Source: Stenopsyche tienmushanensis | Taxonomy: Eukaryota; Arthropoda; Insecta; Trichoptera; Stenopsychidae | DNA: 64,000 bases | NCBI GenBank assembly: GCA_008973525.1 | Contig: WACJ01000550.1 | Coordinates: 1,178,001-1,242,000 of the forward strand | Direction of reading: 5' to 3' | In this document: in pieces, positions 12,113 to 23,454 of the stretch | Layout: each line of letters begins with the position of its first letter | Position numbering within the stretch: the stretch's first letter is position 1 | Notes under the pieces: model-generated | What the model was told of the DNA's origin: nothing | Database searches by the model: none | What the model saw: the letters and a program-made list of their open reading frames with translations, nothing else | Position numbers and translations under genes: made by a program

Positions 12113-13388
12113 TACCATATTTGTAGATTAGTTTCAGTATTTGTTAATATATTCAGGGAATTTTAACTTAAGGTTTCATCTGCAGCGTGTTCTATTCAAT
12201 GCCGCGTTGCTAATGAAATGTGTTTATGAATGACAAATGTATACTTTGGCATTAAGCTTATATAAATATTTAATAACACGATATTTTAAAATGAAATCTG
12301 TTAAGATTGATAGTTGATAGAATTAAACAATTTCACATACCTCATTGTTGATAGTGTTTTAAATAGAATATATAATGTATCTTTTTTTAAAAAAATATTT
12401 TTGGGTGGATATTTAAATATTTCTTTAATAATTTAATGTACAAATTGACAAGTCCGTAACTAAGTAAAACTTAAATCTTCAATATTGACAAGTTAGACAC
12501 TGCACGTTTGTATACTAAAATTTTTATGTGATTTCATAAAAATCCTTGCATTTATATGACTAATGATTGAATATCTTTGAAATGTGTATACTAAAATGAT
12601 ATAATTTATATTTGATGGAAAAACATATTTATAAAGTTAAGCATATATGCATGTTGCATATTTTTGTTTATAACGATAGATATATTGGAATAGTTAAGGC
12701 TCAAAGTGAATGTTTAGAAATTTTATATTAATATATTGATATACACATAATTATGACCACTTTCTACTTCAACGATATGGCGGCAGTTCTATTTAACAGT
12801 GAATTTTAAAAGTACACGTTTTAAAGTTGAAAATACTCGCATACCTGAAATATAATGAAATGATTGACAATTGTATATTATAGTATATTATTTTCTTTCT
12901 GAAAAATTCAAATGTAATATTTTAGGAATGAGATAGAGTCTTTAAAGGCTTTCAGATATAATTCTTTCTACTATGTCAAGCTTTCTATTTATAAATATGT
13001 ATTTTTTATTTGAATTCCTTTTAATGTTAAGCTTGAAAATTCGATGATTAGTTCAGATATCCCGCATTAGTCCTATTCGTTTGGGATTTAATTTTTGCTT
13101 AACATATTTTATATTGTCATCAATCACAGTGTATTTATGAAATAGTGTATTCATTGAATTGGTGTATTCATCGTGCACAAATTGATTTTTTTATAGATTT
13201 TAAAGTGTAAAATATAAACACTGATCGGAACTATATTACACACTTTTTTTGTATGTAAATGAAAACACTGTAATTATTTTCCTATTAATATTATTCTCTT
13301 GCCAAAGAATTTTTACATTGTGACACTCAGAGCCCCGCTGAATTCGGACAAGTGATACTGCGTAATCCGGTGATTTTCTATTCTGTTT
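12113..13388. other. 3' UTR and intergenic sequence after CDK2AP1
   Basis: AT-rich, no ORF of interest. The 3' UTR must begin here, but I find no convincing AATAAA close to the stop codon. An ATTAAA near 12320 is the nearest variant. The poly(A) site therefore stays undefined. A mild GC rise at about 13325-13380 marks the edge of the piggyBac remnant. Confidence 0.3.
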
Positions 13389-14160
13389 TTACAAAAATGT
13401 TACAAGAAGTGTTATAAAGTGTATAGTATAGTGCACAAATACATTTTCAATGCTATTAAAAAATGGATTATTTTGTTGTGTTATCAAGAAGGCTAGGCAT
13501 GGGTCTCGTTGCTCGTATTTTATAAAACAATCTCCAAGGTGCATTTTTGGCTTGTCGGGGCAAGTGTCACAGTAGTACACAGTTTGTCGCCTTTGGGCAG
13601 GCCTGATTCGTCGGGAACAGACCTTGCAATCCTTTTTTTTGTTCAATCAAAATAACATGCAGCTTCCCATTTAATTGGATGCCTTTAGAACTGCCTTGCG
13701 AAATAGAAGCCATGCTAGGTTGTTTTTCGCCGGATACAAACCGTATTCTTGTGGGGATTTCTTCGAATTCTGTGCACATTGTCCATTCTAAAGGTTCAAC
13801 CTCTTCTGTACAATCACTATGGCTTTCATATTCACTATTCATTATTTGGATTTTTCGTGTTCTTTCATCTCTAACGTCATCGCTATCTTTATCACATCCG
13901 TCTTTGTTCCCATGGACTAGCTGGCTATGTAGAGATGTAATTTCGTTTGTTATCGCCAAAAAATTGAACTCATTTTCACTAAAAGTAATTTTTTCGTTGT
14001 GTTCCATGCTTATTGGGCTCAGTAACTTTGAGAGAAATATTCTGATTGCCAAGAAAGTTGAGCTTGAACTAACATTGAAGGCAGAGTCCGACCCATGGTT
14101 GCAAGTATTTTTTAGATAAGACATATTTGTAGCCATATAATACATTGTGTCACTTGACAC
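13389..14160 (-). pseudogene. piggyBac transposase derivative lacking its catalytic core
   Basis: Two minus-strand frames overlap. The first (14160-13567, 197 aa) has an acidic N-terminus with DKDSDDVRDERTRK and ends near NGKLHVILIEQKK. A one-base shift at an A8 run (about 13628-13636) leads into the second, with CKVCSRRI, then YYCDTCPDKPKMHLGDCF, the C-terminal Cys-rich finger of piggyBac transposases (C-x2-C, Y-Y-C-x2-C, H, G-D-C-F). The roughly 350-residue DDD catalytic domain is missing: the N-terminal acidic region is joined almost directly to the C-terminal finger. Upstream, 14339-14112 is open for 75 residues but I do not recognise it. It is most likely a deletion derivative. Terminal repeats were not located. 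Confidence 0.65.
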
Positions 14161-14339
14161 CTCATAACATGATCCACAAAAGGCCAGAAGTAGACTCGTG
14201 AAACGATATTTATTAAGTCAATTGATTTAAGTCTCTCAGCTAATGCATCAATGGAAAGACCTGGATTTGTCAACACCAAATCTTGTAGAATATCGTTATC
14301 CAGTGTTTTAGTCCTCTCATGACCTGATTCATTCAGCAA

Positions 14340-16422
14340 CGAAAAATTACCTGATCGTAAACTGGAAAATCGCTTTCTGCATGTTCATTCGATAACACAA
14401 TCATTTCGACAACACTAGAGATGCGTAATATAGTGTCAAAGTGTATAGCAAAATAAACATTAAAAAACTACTACTTATTTTTTTTAATAGATTTTCTAAA
14501 AAGTGTAAAAAGGCACGTGTTTTCGGAACCACTGATAATTTTTGAAAACAAATTATTATATAAATATATATATAATATGGTGAGCTAATGCAAAAAATAT
14601 GCAGAGTCATAAATAATACTATATCGAGTCATAAAACTAAAGTAAAAATATATTTGCATTGTGTAGAGTGCTAACAGATGGATTGATCTCGAATCATGTG
14701 CCGACGAATAGAATAACGAGTTCACGAATATTTCCGCGGTGATACAGAAGCGGGTTTCTAAGTGTCAATGTAACGGGATAGTCAACGTTAATGTTTAATT
14801 AACACCTTCACAATTTACTGATATTTCATTATATTTTTTAACGTGGAGAGATTTTTCCATGAAAAACTTTGTATTCATTTACATATATAAAATTAAATTC
14901 GATCAATCTTTTTTTTATTGCTGTGCAAATCCCTGTTTGATTCATCAGGGTTGAGATTTTGTATGAAATCGTAAAACAGTGTATATGGTTAATTTGGTAA
15001 AAGATATTTTAGCGGGAACATTAGGTTTAGTTCATTTTATCAAATAGTTTAGTCAACTCTCATGAATATGGTGATTATAAATAATACAAATGCTCTTTTG
15101 TGAATATAACAATCATTAGCCACAAGGGTTTTTCTATTTTATTATGTCGTCAATAATTGATTCATACAAAAAGTTTACTTATGAAATAACTGGTCATTTG
15201 AACACTGATGATTTTTGCAATCCAAATCTTTTCACTTGTTTCTCATTCTTTAATACTATTGCCACCACACGGTAAATATCTAAACTTATGATTATGACCG
15301 CATTGTTATTAAATTTTCGCCTGTTAACCGGCGAAATGCAGTGTTGTAAATGTGTCATTAAAAGCGAGGGTTGATTGAATATTTGTTGCTAGAATTCCAT
15401 CATTGCTTTTAATAAATGTATTCCTGATCTGGATAAAATTCTATGTATAAATACTTTTAATATATAGAACATCTTCATGCCATTATTGACAATAGCGGAG
15501 CGTGCATTATATGTTCCCGAAATTGATTTGATGTGTATTTTAAGGAGAGTATAACATTTAAAGACGATGATAACATTCAATTTTTCCGAGTTATGGTAAA
15601 TTCAATAAAAGTTGATATCCTTTATGTACTGTTCTGCAAGAAATTACACTTGCAATTGAATCAGTTCAACATATATCGACGTACTATGCTCTGTAAATCT
15701 TATTTCAATTATCCTGTCATTTATTGAGAGTGGACGTTCCAGGATTTTCTCCCTGTGGAGGAGTAAACATGTTGCTTTGAAATACTAAAGAAAATAACAT
15801 TCATTGCAGATACGTTTTTAGAGTGCCTTACTGATATAATTTTATGAGCTTGGTAATGACAATTTTTTTTGTGAATTCAAGATATTGAAAGAGAATTTTC
15901 TTGTTTGTATTCAAATATCATTCCACATGTTATTTAATAGACGTATGATACGCAGCTGTGTTGAAATTGATTAAATAATTTTGTACATCTATTATTTTAC
16001 AATGTGTCGATTTCTTTTATTTTGTTTTGAAACTTGTTTGTATTTTCACGGAAGTGTTCTGTGAGTTGATTATTTTTTTCACTAAGCTTTGATGACTTTA
16101 TTTTAATGTGTGTTATAAACAAATTCCATTGTAGTTTTATTGACAATTATGTATAAATAATATTGTACTGAGAACGAATAATTTACAATGTATTACAAAC
16201 CAATGTTTTATGTAATTTATAGGTATTTAAAAAAGAATGTTGATATATTAAGGCGAGAAAGAAATTTTACCACTTTTTTCTATTTATTTTGAATCAAATA
16301 TGTAATTCCAAAATATTTTTAAAATTTTGAGTCTTTCAAATGCACAGATTATTTATATTATTGTTTCTCAGCAGGAAGACATTTTGACTCGTTGAAAATG
16401 TTACGCTGGTTATTATAAAAGC
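14340..16422. other. Gene-free AT-rich stretch
   Basis: No coding exon, RNA gene or bounded repeat could be supported. ORFs of 60-70 codons here have random composition. A slightly GC-richer patch at 14690-14790 has no recognisable content. Confidence 0.4.
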
Positions 16423-16430
16423 AGCATGAT

Positions 16431-16824
16431 TAGGGATTCTGAAGTCACGATTTTTTCCAAGTCCCGGGACTCGAGACTTTTATTTTCTCTTCAATTATGT
16501 TCTGTTTCTATTTGATAAGTTTTCTAGTACAATATTTCAATTACAGCTAGATGTATAGCATGATTTATGCAAAGTTCATTGACAACAGGATTTCACGCCC
16601 AAACTTTTTCATCACATTAGCACCATTAGTCATTGTTGCTACTATTTCAAGTTCAAAAACAACTCCTATACCTGCTTTCATTCAATTCAAATCGGACATT
16701 TCGATGAATTTCGAGGGTTTCGAGGGCATAAAAATGTGTTTTCATAATTAAAATGTACAATATATTGGGAACATTTTAAATCACAAAGTCTCGAGTCCTG
16801 GGACATCTCGACACAGAATCCCTA
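16431..16824. mobile_element. hAT-type miniature element with 8 bp target duplication
   Basis: This 394 bp element runs from TAGGGATTCTG to CAGAATCCCTA. The inverted ends extend about 45 bp and share GGGACTCGAGACTTT. It is flanked by the same 8 bases, AGCATGAT, at 16423-16430 and 16825-16832. An 8 bp target duplication is the hAT signature. It encodes no transposase; the 66-codon frame inside (16551-16751) is not a recognisable protein. A related, shorter copy lies at 9008-9198 in reverse orientation. Confidence 0.88.
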
Positions 16825-16832
16825 AGCATGAT

Positions 16833-18824
16833 ATATTTCAATTTGAGATAATTTAACACTTGCACAGTAAATCTTAAATGACAAATATAATTAATAGCGA
16901 ATTATGCTTGCGCTGCTTTTATAATGATTGACGATATATGTAAAACTGCTGAACACTGAGTTGAAATATTAAATATATTTTCGATCACATAATATTTAAG
17001 TGTCTTATAATAGCTTGCGAGTTATGTGTGTTAGCTTTTTTTAATGATCCTCATACCGTTGAAAACTTCCTTTAAATCGTATTGCAGAATCTCAAACAAT
17101 CAAAATAGAAAAAATTACAAATCCTCCGTGGCGCATATTGATATTATATACCAAATTTTAAATATGTCAGCGTTCATTTGTTTTTATAGTTAAAAGGCAT
17201 AGGTACTACTACGTTTTTAAATAAAATTGTGATTAAATATGTGCTAATTATGTTTACCTATTAAGTTTTAAGTTTGTGCAACATTATTTTCCGCCCGAAC
17301 GTTATGAACCTATCATAACGTGGTTTTCATGATTAGAATCATTTAACTTTTTACGATTTACTATTGTAAAGGTTCAGCTTTCAACGTTTCATTAATTTCA
17401 CAGTTGACATTGTTGTATTGTACTTATGCGATTTTTTTTTAGCCATGTTGTAGGTTTAATAACATATTTCCATGCCAAAAGTATGATTTGTTACCATATC
17501 TTAGTATATTTGTAGATTACAATTAATTTGTGCTTTATGAATACTCTTTTATCGATTCTGCCTCAATTTGTGTTCCATAAAAGTACAAATATAAATCAGT
17601 TGAAATGTATAAAGGCATATCTACCAAAACTCATATTTTAAATAAATTTACTCATTCAGTTTTGGTTATTTAGTAATGTAAATTTGACTGTTGGCTATTA
17701 TGGGTATATTTTATTATTTAAATCACTCTTTTTAAAAAAAGAAAAATATATCTTCATAAAATATTTCGAACTATTTTTGGATACCCACATGTTTGTTTCC
17801 GTATCCTCAATTCCCGTCTCGTTTTAACCAAGTGTTTGTTGATATTATTATTTGTCCCGCCGAAAATGTGTTTAATGATACTAAATAGCCAAACTCATAG
17901 TAAATTTAGAGTCTTATTGAAAAAGCTACTTCATTAACACGTTTTCAACCGATTTACTCAATTTCAGGAACCAATAGGTTAACGTATTTTCTATGTACTT
18001 GCTGAATTAAAAGTTAAGCCGATTTAGTGATGACTAATGTTACTTAGTGAGTCTATTTTACAGTGTATTTTTTTAAACTTATTAAAGAAATTTTATCACA
18101 ATTATTTTTCCTTTTATTCCTAAACTTATTAGAAATGTAAGAAATTCCGCCTTTTAATTTTGTGAATTGATAAAATTAAAAAGCTTTGAAAATGTTGAAA
18201 GTCATATCACTATTGACTCATTGATTACGCTACAACTTTCTTTTGGGGCTTTCCTTAATTAAAATCTTTTCAACTTTCTAAATTTTGGTCTACATTTATT
18301 TCAATATTGATTATAGTCCTGGTTTCACCATTGGATAGGAGCTATTAATGTTATTGTTAATTGATGCATTGAAATAATATAGTTTCACATGAGATTAAAT
18401 AATTATAAAACCTTTTAAGATCGCTTAATTTGATTGCATTAAGTAAAACCGTAAGTTATTTGTTGCAATAATTTTGAAATCACTAATTAAATACGTGTAA
18501 TTTTATAAACCTATAATTATTTCAAAGGAAATGAAGCATTTAAAATTACAGGGATCAGGTCTTTCAATGAGGCAATTTCAAATGAAAGTAGTACAGCATT
18601 CAAAGGACCAAACAATGAATAGCTGGATGAAATTAGAGGAATGTTTCAGATGAAATAAATGAAACTATTTGGAAGGGTTCTTATCAGTTAATAGACTATA
18701 TTATCCACCTGTAAAATTGTTACAGATGTGGATGGCTTTTGTGATATCTTCTTAATTTAAGGTTGTTTTAAATGTATTTGCTAAATATTTAAAACACTTG
18801 CTTCATTGTGAAGTATTTATTGAA
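16833..18824. other. Gene-free AT-rich stretch
   Basis: No coding exon or recognisable repeat could be supported on either strand. Confidence 0.4.
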
Positions 18825-19210
18825 TCCTGGTACCCGGCCCGTTGCTGCCACAGAAGTAATATGTAATTCTAAAAACATCGTTTGAAATTTGAAAGAGTTA
18901 TCTTGTTTAATTAGGAATGATAAAAATAATGAAGTTTATTTTCTTTCCGATAATGAATACATTTATTGAAATTGAATGATATATAAGGGTAAAGTATAAA
19001 TGATATTTCATTTTGTTAGTTTTATTATAAATATGAATAAACATTGATTTTTTTATACATAAGATCTACTGTAAGTTAATTATACTATACCTATATTATT
19101 TGAGAAAGTACAAACAATAAGTTGGCAAAGTTTTATCATAAACGAATGGGCGGTATGGTAGCGTATAAAATACGAACAAACAAATTTTTATTTTTGTATA
19201 TAACAAAGAG
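18825..19210 (+). mobile_element. RTE-like LINE/SINE 3' tail
   Basis: The segment starts with TACCCGGCCCGTTGCTGCCA and ends near 19205 with AAGTTTTATCATAAACGAAT, then ACGAACAAACAAATTTTTAT. Both features resemble arthropod RTE-clade retrotransposon 3' regions and their SINEs. The tail is shared with 39370-39450 and 58440-58545. No coding part remains. Confidence 0.5.
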
Positions 19211-20379
19211 AGATCAATTTTTATATAAAGATAATAAATATGAAACAGATTTAAAACAGTGACATAAAGTTTAAGTGCTGTCGTAAGGCATGGAAAGAAT
19301 GCTCTGAACTGATCTGAATGATTTAAAGAAGACTATGAACATATATTTTGTTCACGATTTAAGGAATACAGGTGCAGAGGGTTTTTATTGAAAGAAGACA
19401 TTGGAAGAGAGAATAATATTATGCAGATGTCCTTCAGAAAATCAATGTCATCGATTCTAATAATATGAAGAAATTGAGAGTAAATGTTATCTAGACGAAA
19501 TTAAAGGTAATATTAAAAAAATGACATTAAAATATGAGAGGAAACAAATGATCTCTAAGAGGCAAATATTTATCTACTTTTTATGTAATTATTAAAGATA
19601 TACAAACATATATGAAGGTAATATATGCTTAAGAATTGAATTGACTCAAATTTTAAAATCCAGATCGTCAAAACGACCTAATAATTTTGTTGAAATGTTC
19701 ATTTATATAAATATATATAATAAAGTTCATTTAAAAAAATATTTTCTAACTTTCTAACTCCAATAATTCCCTCATTCGTAATACTATTAAATATTTTAAT
19801 ATACTTATTTTAATTTAAATATAATTGATATTACACTACCGAATACGTTTGTACAAATAAAAACAGTTGTTTTTTAGATGATATTAATTCATCATATAGG
19901 TTAAAAAACATGCTTTATGGCATATTTAAAAATATACAAAATTAAATTATTACTCATCGCAGCGTCCATAATCGTCACAAACTGTTTATTTTTGTCTATT
20001 AATTAAAAATATATTTTAATACATTCAATGATAATAAAAATCCAGATTTAAAAAAAAATTGAAATATATTACTTATGAAAAAATATTTTTCATTCTATAT
20101 TATTTTTTTATTGATTAGAATGCCCTTTAACATCAATGGATGAATACTTTAACAATTGTATAGTTTTAAATATTTTAAAGTGTCAATTTTATTTTTTTAA
20201 ATCTATTTAATTTTAATGCTTGATCAAATATAATTTATTATTAAAATCGTACTAAAACACGTAAATAATTTTATTTGTAGTAATTTTAACTATAAACATG
20301 GCGAAATAATGATATTAATAAATAATTTTATCGATCGGCCATTTGACTTGATGGTCGTTTTAAACAGTGTTAAGACCCG
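19211..20379. other. Gene-free AT-rich stretch before the CIZ1-like promoter
   Basis: No gene or repeat could be supported. Composition turns sharply GC-rich from about 20380. Confidence 0.4.
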
Positions 20380-20880
20380 GCATATTGGCGTGCGCGCGGT
20401 CCGGAAGTGCGTCCATGTTAGTGCAGCTCCGTTTCGGGTAGGCCGGCTTGTGTGCGTTCGACTAGAATTCAGCGTCTGTTCAGTCTTGCGGCGTGAGTGA
20501 GCAGGTGAGTTTGTCTCTCGTTACTCGCGCGGATCGTTATTCAACAGCTCGAAGCTGTAGCGCGTCTAATTATAGAACTCGCGGTGCCGAAAGCCGCCCG
20601 TCCGTCGCGCGGTACGCCATCTCAAACGTCATTAAGAGGCGTCCCTAAGCATTCTCGCATCATCGCGCTTCGGTTCGCCGGGCGGAATCGATAGATTCGG
20701 AACCTATATCGCCATTCGAAAATGCTTAGCGTTCATCGACCGCGTAACGCACATTGCGGGCGCGGATTGCAAACGCCGCCTCCTAAACCATGACGCATAT
20801 ATCCGGCGCATCATAGTGCAGACCCTATTCGTAGCGTTCCTACGTAATGCCGCCTAGAAATTCGTCCTTAACAAGTCCCC
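20380..20880 (+). promoter_or_regulatory. CpG-rich promoter and non-coding first exon of the CIZ1-like gene
   Basis: About 500 bp of CpG-rich sequence (for example GGCGTGCGCGCGGTCCGGAAG) sits in AT-rich DNA. A strong donor, GAGCAG|GTGAGT, lies at 20504/20505. The next strong acceptor, ATTTCTAG, ends at 23448, six bases before the ATG at 23455. The simplest model is a non-coding first exon ending at 20504 and a 2.9 kb first intron. The transcription start is not defined. Confidence 0.6.
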
Positions 20881-20907
20881 AGATAGTAGACGGGAGAAGT
20901 GGTTAGA

Positions 20908-20960
20908 GCAGTGTTTCCCAACCTTGATTCCACGACCTAATATTCAAAAAATGCTTGGCG
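20908..20960 (+). mobile_element. hAT-type terminus
   Basis: CAGTGTTTCCCAACCTTGAT at 20911 onward matches the familiar hAT terminal motif CAGTGTTTCCCAACC. The opposite end was not found. It lies in intron 1 of the CIZ1-like gene. Confidence 0.45.
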
Positions 20961-21759
20961 ACCTAAATACTGATATTTTCTCACAAAAAAAATGTCAAGC
21001 TAAAACTGTTGACTTTATGACAATGATGCGTCATGAATATTTTCATGACTCCATAGTCTGTTATTTAATCTAAATACTGCAATCGAATCCACATTTATTA
21101 CTGGCGTGTTTAAGATATTGTATTATGAAATAATTTACATAGATCAAATCATATTTTGAATGTTTGAAAATCAAGCCATTGCTCGCTCAAAACGGGTTGG
21201 TTCCATCATTGAATTGTTACATATGGGCATTAATTGCAATTAATATTGAGATTTTTTTTCATCACTCCTCGAGTCTTAATTGCTCAAATGTGTTCATATA
21301 TTTGTTCAATGGAGGTATATAGTTTTGACAATCCTAATTGTGGAAGCATCATTTATTCACTCTTGATTTGTATTTTACACCGAGCGACCTATGTTTGTGC
21401 ATTGTTCAATAATTAAATATATATGTCGTACATTTTAATGCATTTTCATCGAGTTATGCATAGCATTGTCTTTTGATTAATGCACGGCTTATTTGCGATG
21501 CACCTGTGCGTTTTATAGGCAAAGACCCATCTACATCCACCGATAGTACCTCAAAGGCTCATAGTTGGCCTCGAACAATTTATGAAGGTCCCGTATCCTA
21601 CAGTAGATTCATTCCAATTTTCTTTTTAGAAAATACCGGAAGAATGATGCTCTATTCTGTTGATAATGGATGGATCTGCTTTTTCAATGAATTTATTAAA
21701 AAATATGTATTTAGTATGAATGATGTTTGTTGATATATTTAATACTCATTTACAAAAAC

Positions 21760-22620
21760 TAATTCTTAAAATTACTTGTAAGTGTGGTATTTTCTAAAAA
21801 ACCTCCAGGATGGAAGCTGCGCTTTTTTCCGCACGTATTGCAATATAACGATGTTCGTCTTTTTCCTGGAATATTATGATTCAAACATGCCATACAATTT
21901 TTGTAGTTTGTAGAATCAAATATATAATGAGGATTTCTATTCAATCATTCCTTGTCATCAGTCGTCAAACTAAGCCTGAAAATCTGTCTTTATGGCTGCA
22001 CAAACATTCCCAATGATTTGCATTAACATTTGGCGAAATTTTGTATGACTTTGGGGCTTTCGTCCTTTCTTTTCTCTTATATAATGTATAAATTCATAAT
22101 TGAGGTTTTTAGCCCCAAAAAAAGAGTTTCCTCCGCCATTTCAATGACTTGCGCATAAAACAATATGCCATCCCATATTTTTAATGTAATTTTGAATAAC
22201 TGTTGGCTTTTTAATAACTTTTTTATTATTATCAATGTGTTACCGGGTTTTTCTTCCGGGACTTCTCGCCAATTGTGATGATGATGTGTGCTTTGCATTA
22301 AGCAGCGTTACATTTCTCTTTTACCTTTTTTTAATGGTTTTACCGGTAAGGTTGCAATTTCTTTTTAAAAGTTCCTCAACAAGGTTTGAATGAGTGTAAA
22401 ATCTGTCGGTGAATACATGGTTTCCGTCGTTCTGCCAGTGAATACCTTTTATTTCTGGAGTTATTTAAAAACTCATGAAAAATAAATAAACTGTCAGATT
22501 GCTTCACAAACATGAGATGTTCACGGTGAAACAATTCGTCAAAAACTATTGTTTGACGTTGTAATTTTATATATGAAGCAGACAAAAATACCCTATCCCA
22601 AACCTTTCTTTTCATATTCC
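21760..22620 (-). pseudogene. Degraded piggyBac transposase in intron 1 of the CIZ1-like gene
   Basis: On the minus strand a region near 22430-22350 reads FTDRFYTHSNLVEELLKRN and then LTGKTIKK, matching the piggyBac D-x-F-Y-T-S segment that carries a catalytic aspartate. Further on, 21920-21790 reads NCMACLNHNIPGKRR and LYCNTCGKKRSFHPGGF, the C-terminal Cys-rich finger. Frameshifts and stops separate the pieces. This copy keeps part of the catalytic domain, unlike the derivative at 13389-14160. Confidence 0.7.
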
Positions 22621-22844
22621 AGGAAACAATTAAATGGTCTATTATTTAGTAGTAAAGCAATACTATTCCTTCTAGAACAGGTGCTTCATTCCACAGTTTA
22701 AAGATATATTAAAATCATATCATAGAATATTTTTGAAAATATCTGTAAAGAAATGTTCACACATTCTGGACACTGGACCACAAAGGGTTAATTTTGGTTA
22801 ATATGAATATCTGATTGCGCTTAGTAATTGTTTGAGGACAAATT

Positions 22845-23140
22845 ACGTACTTTGGGTGGCTTCCTTAGCCTAAAAGAGAGCCCTGGCCACCGACAATGCT
22901 ATCCGCCATTTTCGTCTGTCCTGGGTCTCCTCACTCTGATTTCCCAAGCCCAGACGTGCAGCGTCTTTATTGACCTGATTATAGCCCAGTGTAGCCGAGG
23001 TCTTCTGACGGTTCTACTGTCATTTGGCCCCGAATCCAAAATGGTTAGTCTCACATGGTCTCTATCAGCTACATGGTCTGCCCACTGGAGACGGCGGGCT
23101 CTGACGAAGCTTGTTATACATGTCCATGACCTCATGATTT
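22845..23140 (-). pseudogene. LINE C-terminal fragment (endonuclease-reverse transcriptase type)
   Basis: The minus frame reads RARRLQWADHVADRD, then RTVRRPRLHWAIIRSIKTLH. This matches the common LINE C-terminus R-L-R-W-x-G-H-V-x-R-x-D followed by R-G-R-P-x-x-R-W and D-L-R-x-L. No reverse transcriptase domain remains. It sits in intron 1 of the CIZ1-like gene. A weaker relative lies at 60931-61122. Confidence 0.6.
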
Positions 23141-23454
23141 GACCATCATGACTTCGGAGTCAGAGGTCTCGTCCCAGAGGGGTCCAAATATGTTAGAGCA
23201 AATTTCTCAATGCTTTTATGCAATATTCATAAACTTATGATATTGATATTTTGAAATCAGTAAAATTTTCTCTACTACATTAATTACTGACTGTTTTGAA
23301 TGCATCCATTGCTAACCTTTATTCCCAGATTGTTTCTTAACCGAATGCCATGATGTGGTGCAATGATCTCTTCTATTTGCAATTTGAATAAGCAATAAAT
23401 TAGCTCACACTTTTTGCAAACAATATTAATACTATAATTTATTTCTAGATTAAA

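Noticed and set aside
13679..14119. 146-codon plus-strand frame
   Set aside because: It is antisense to the piggyBac derivative, with Ser/Leu-rich composition from the complementary strand and no motif.
21473..21733. 86-codon plus frame with CDAPVRFIGKD
   Set aside because: The short CDAP motif recalls one transposase family, but the rest does not follow it. Evidence is too thin.
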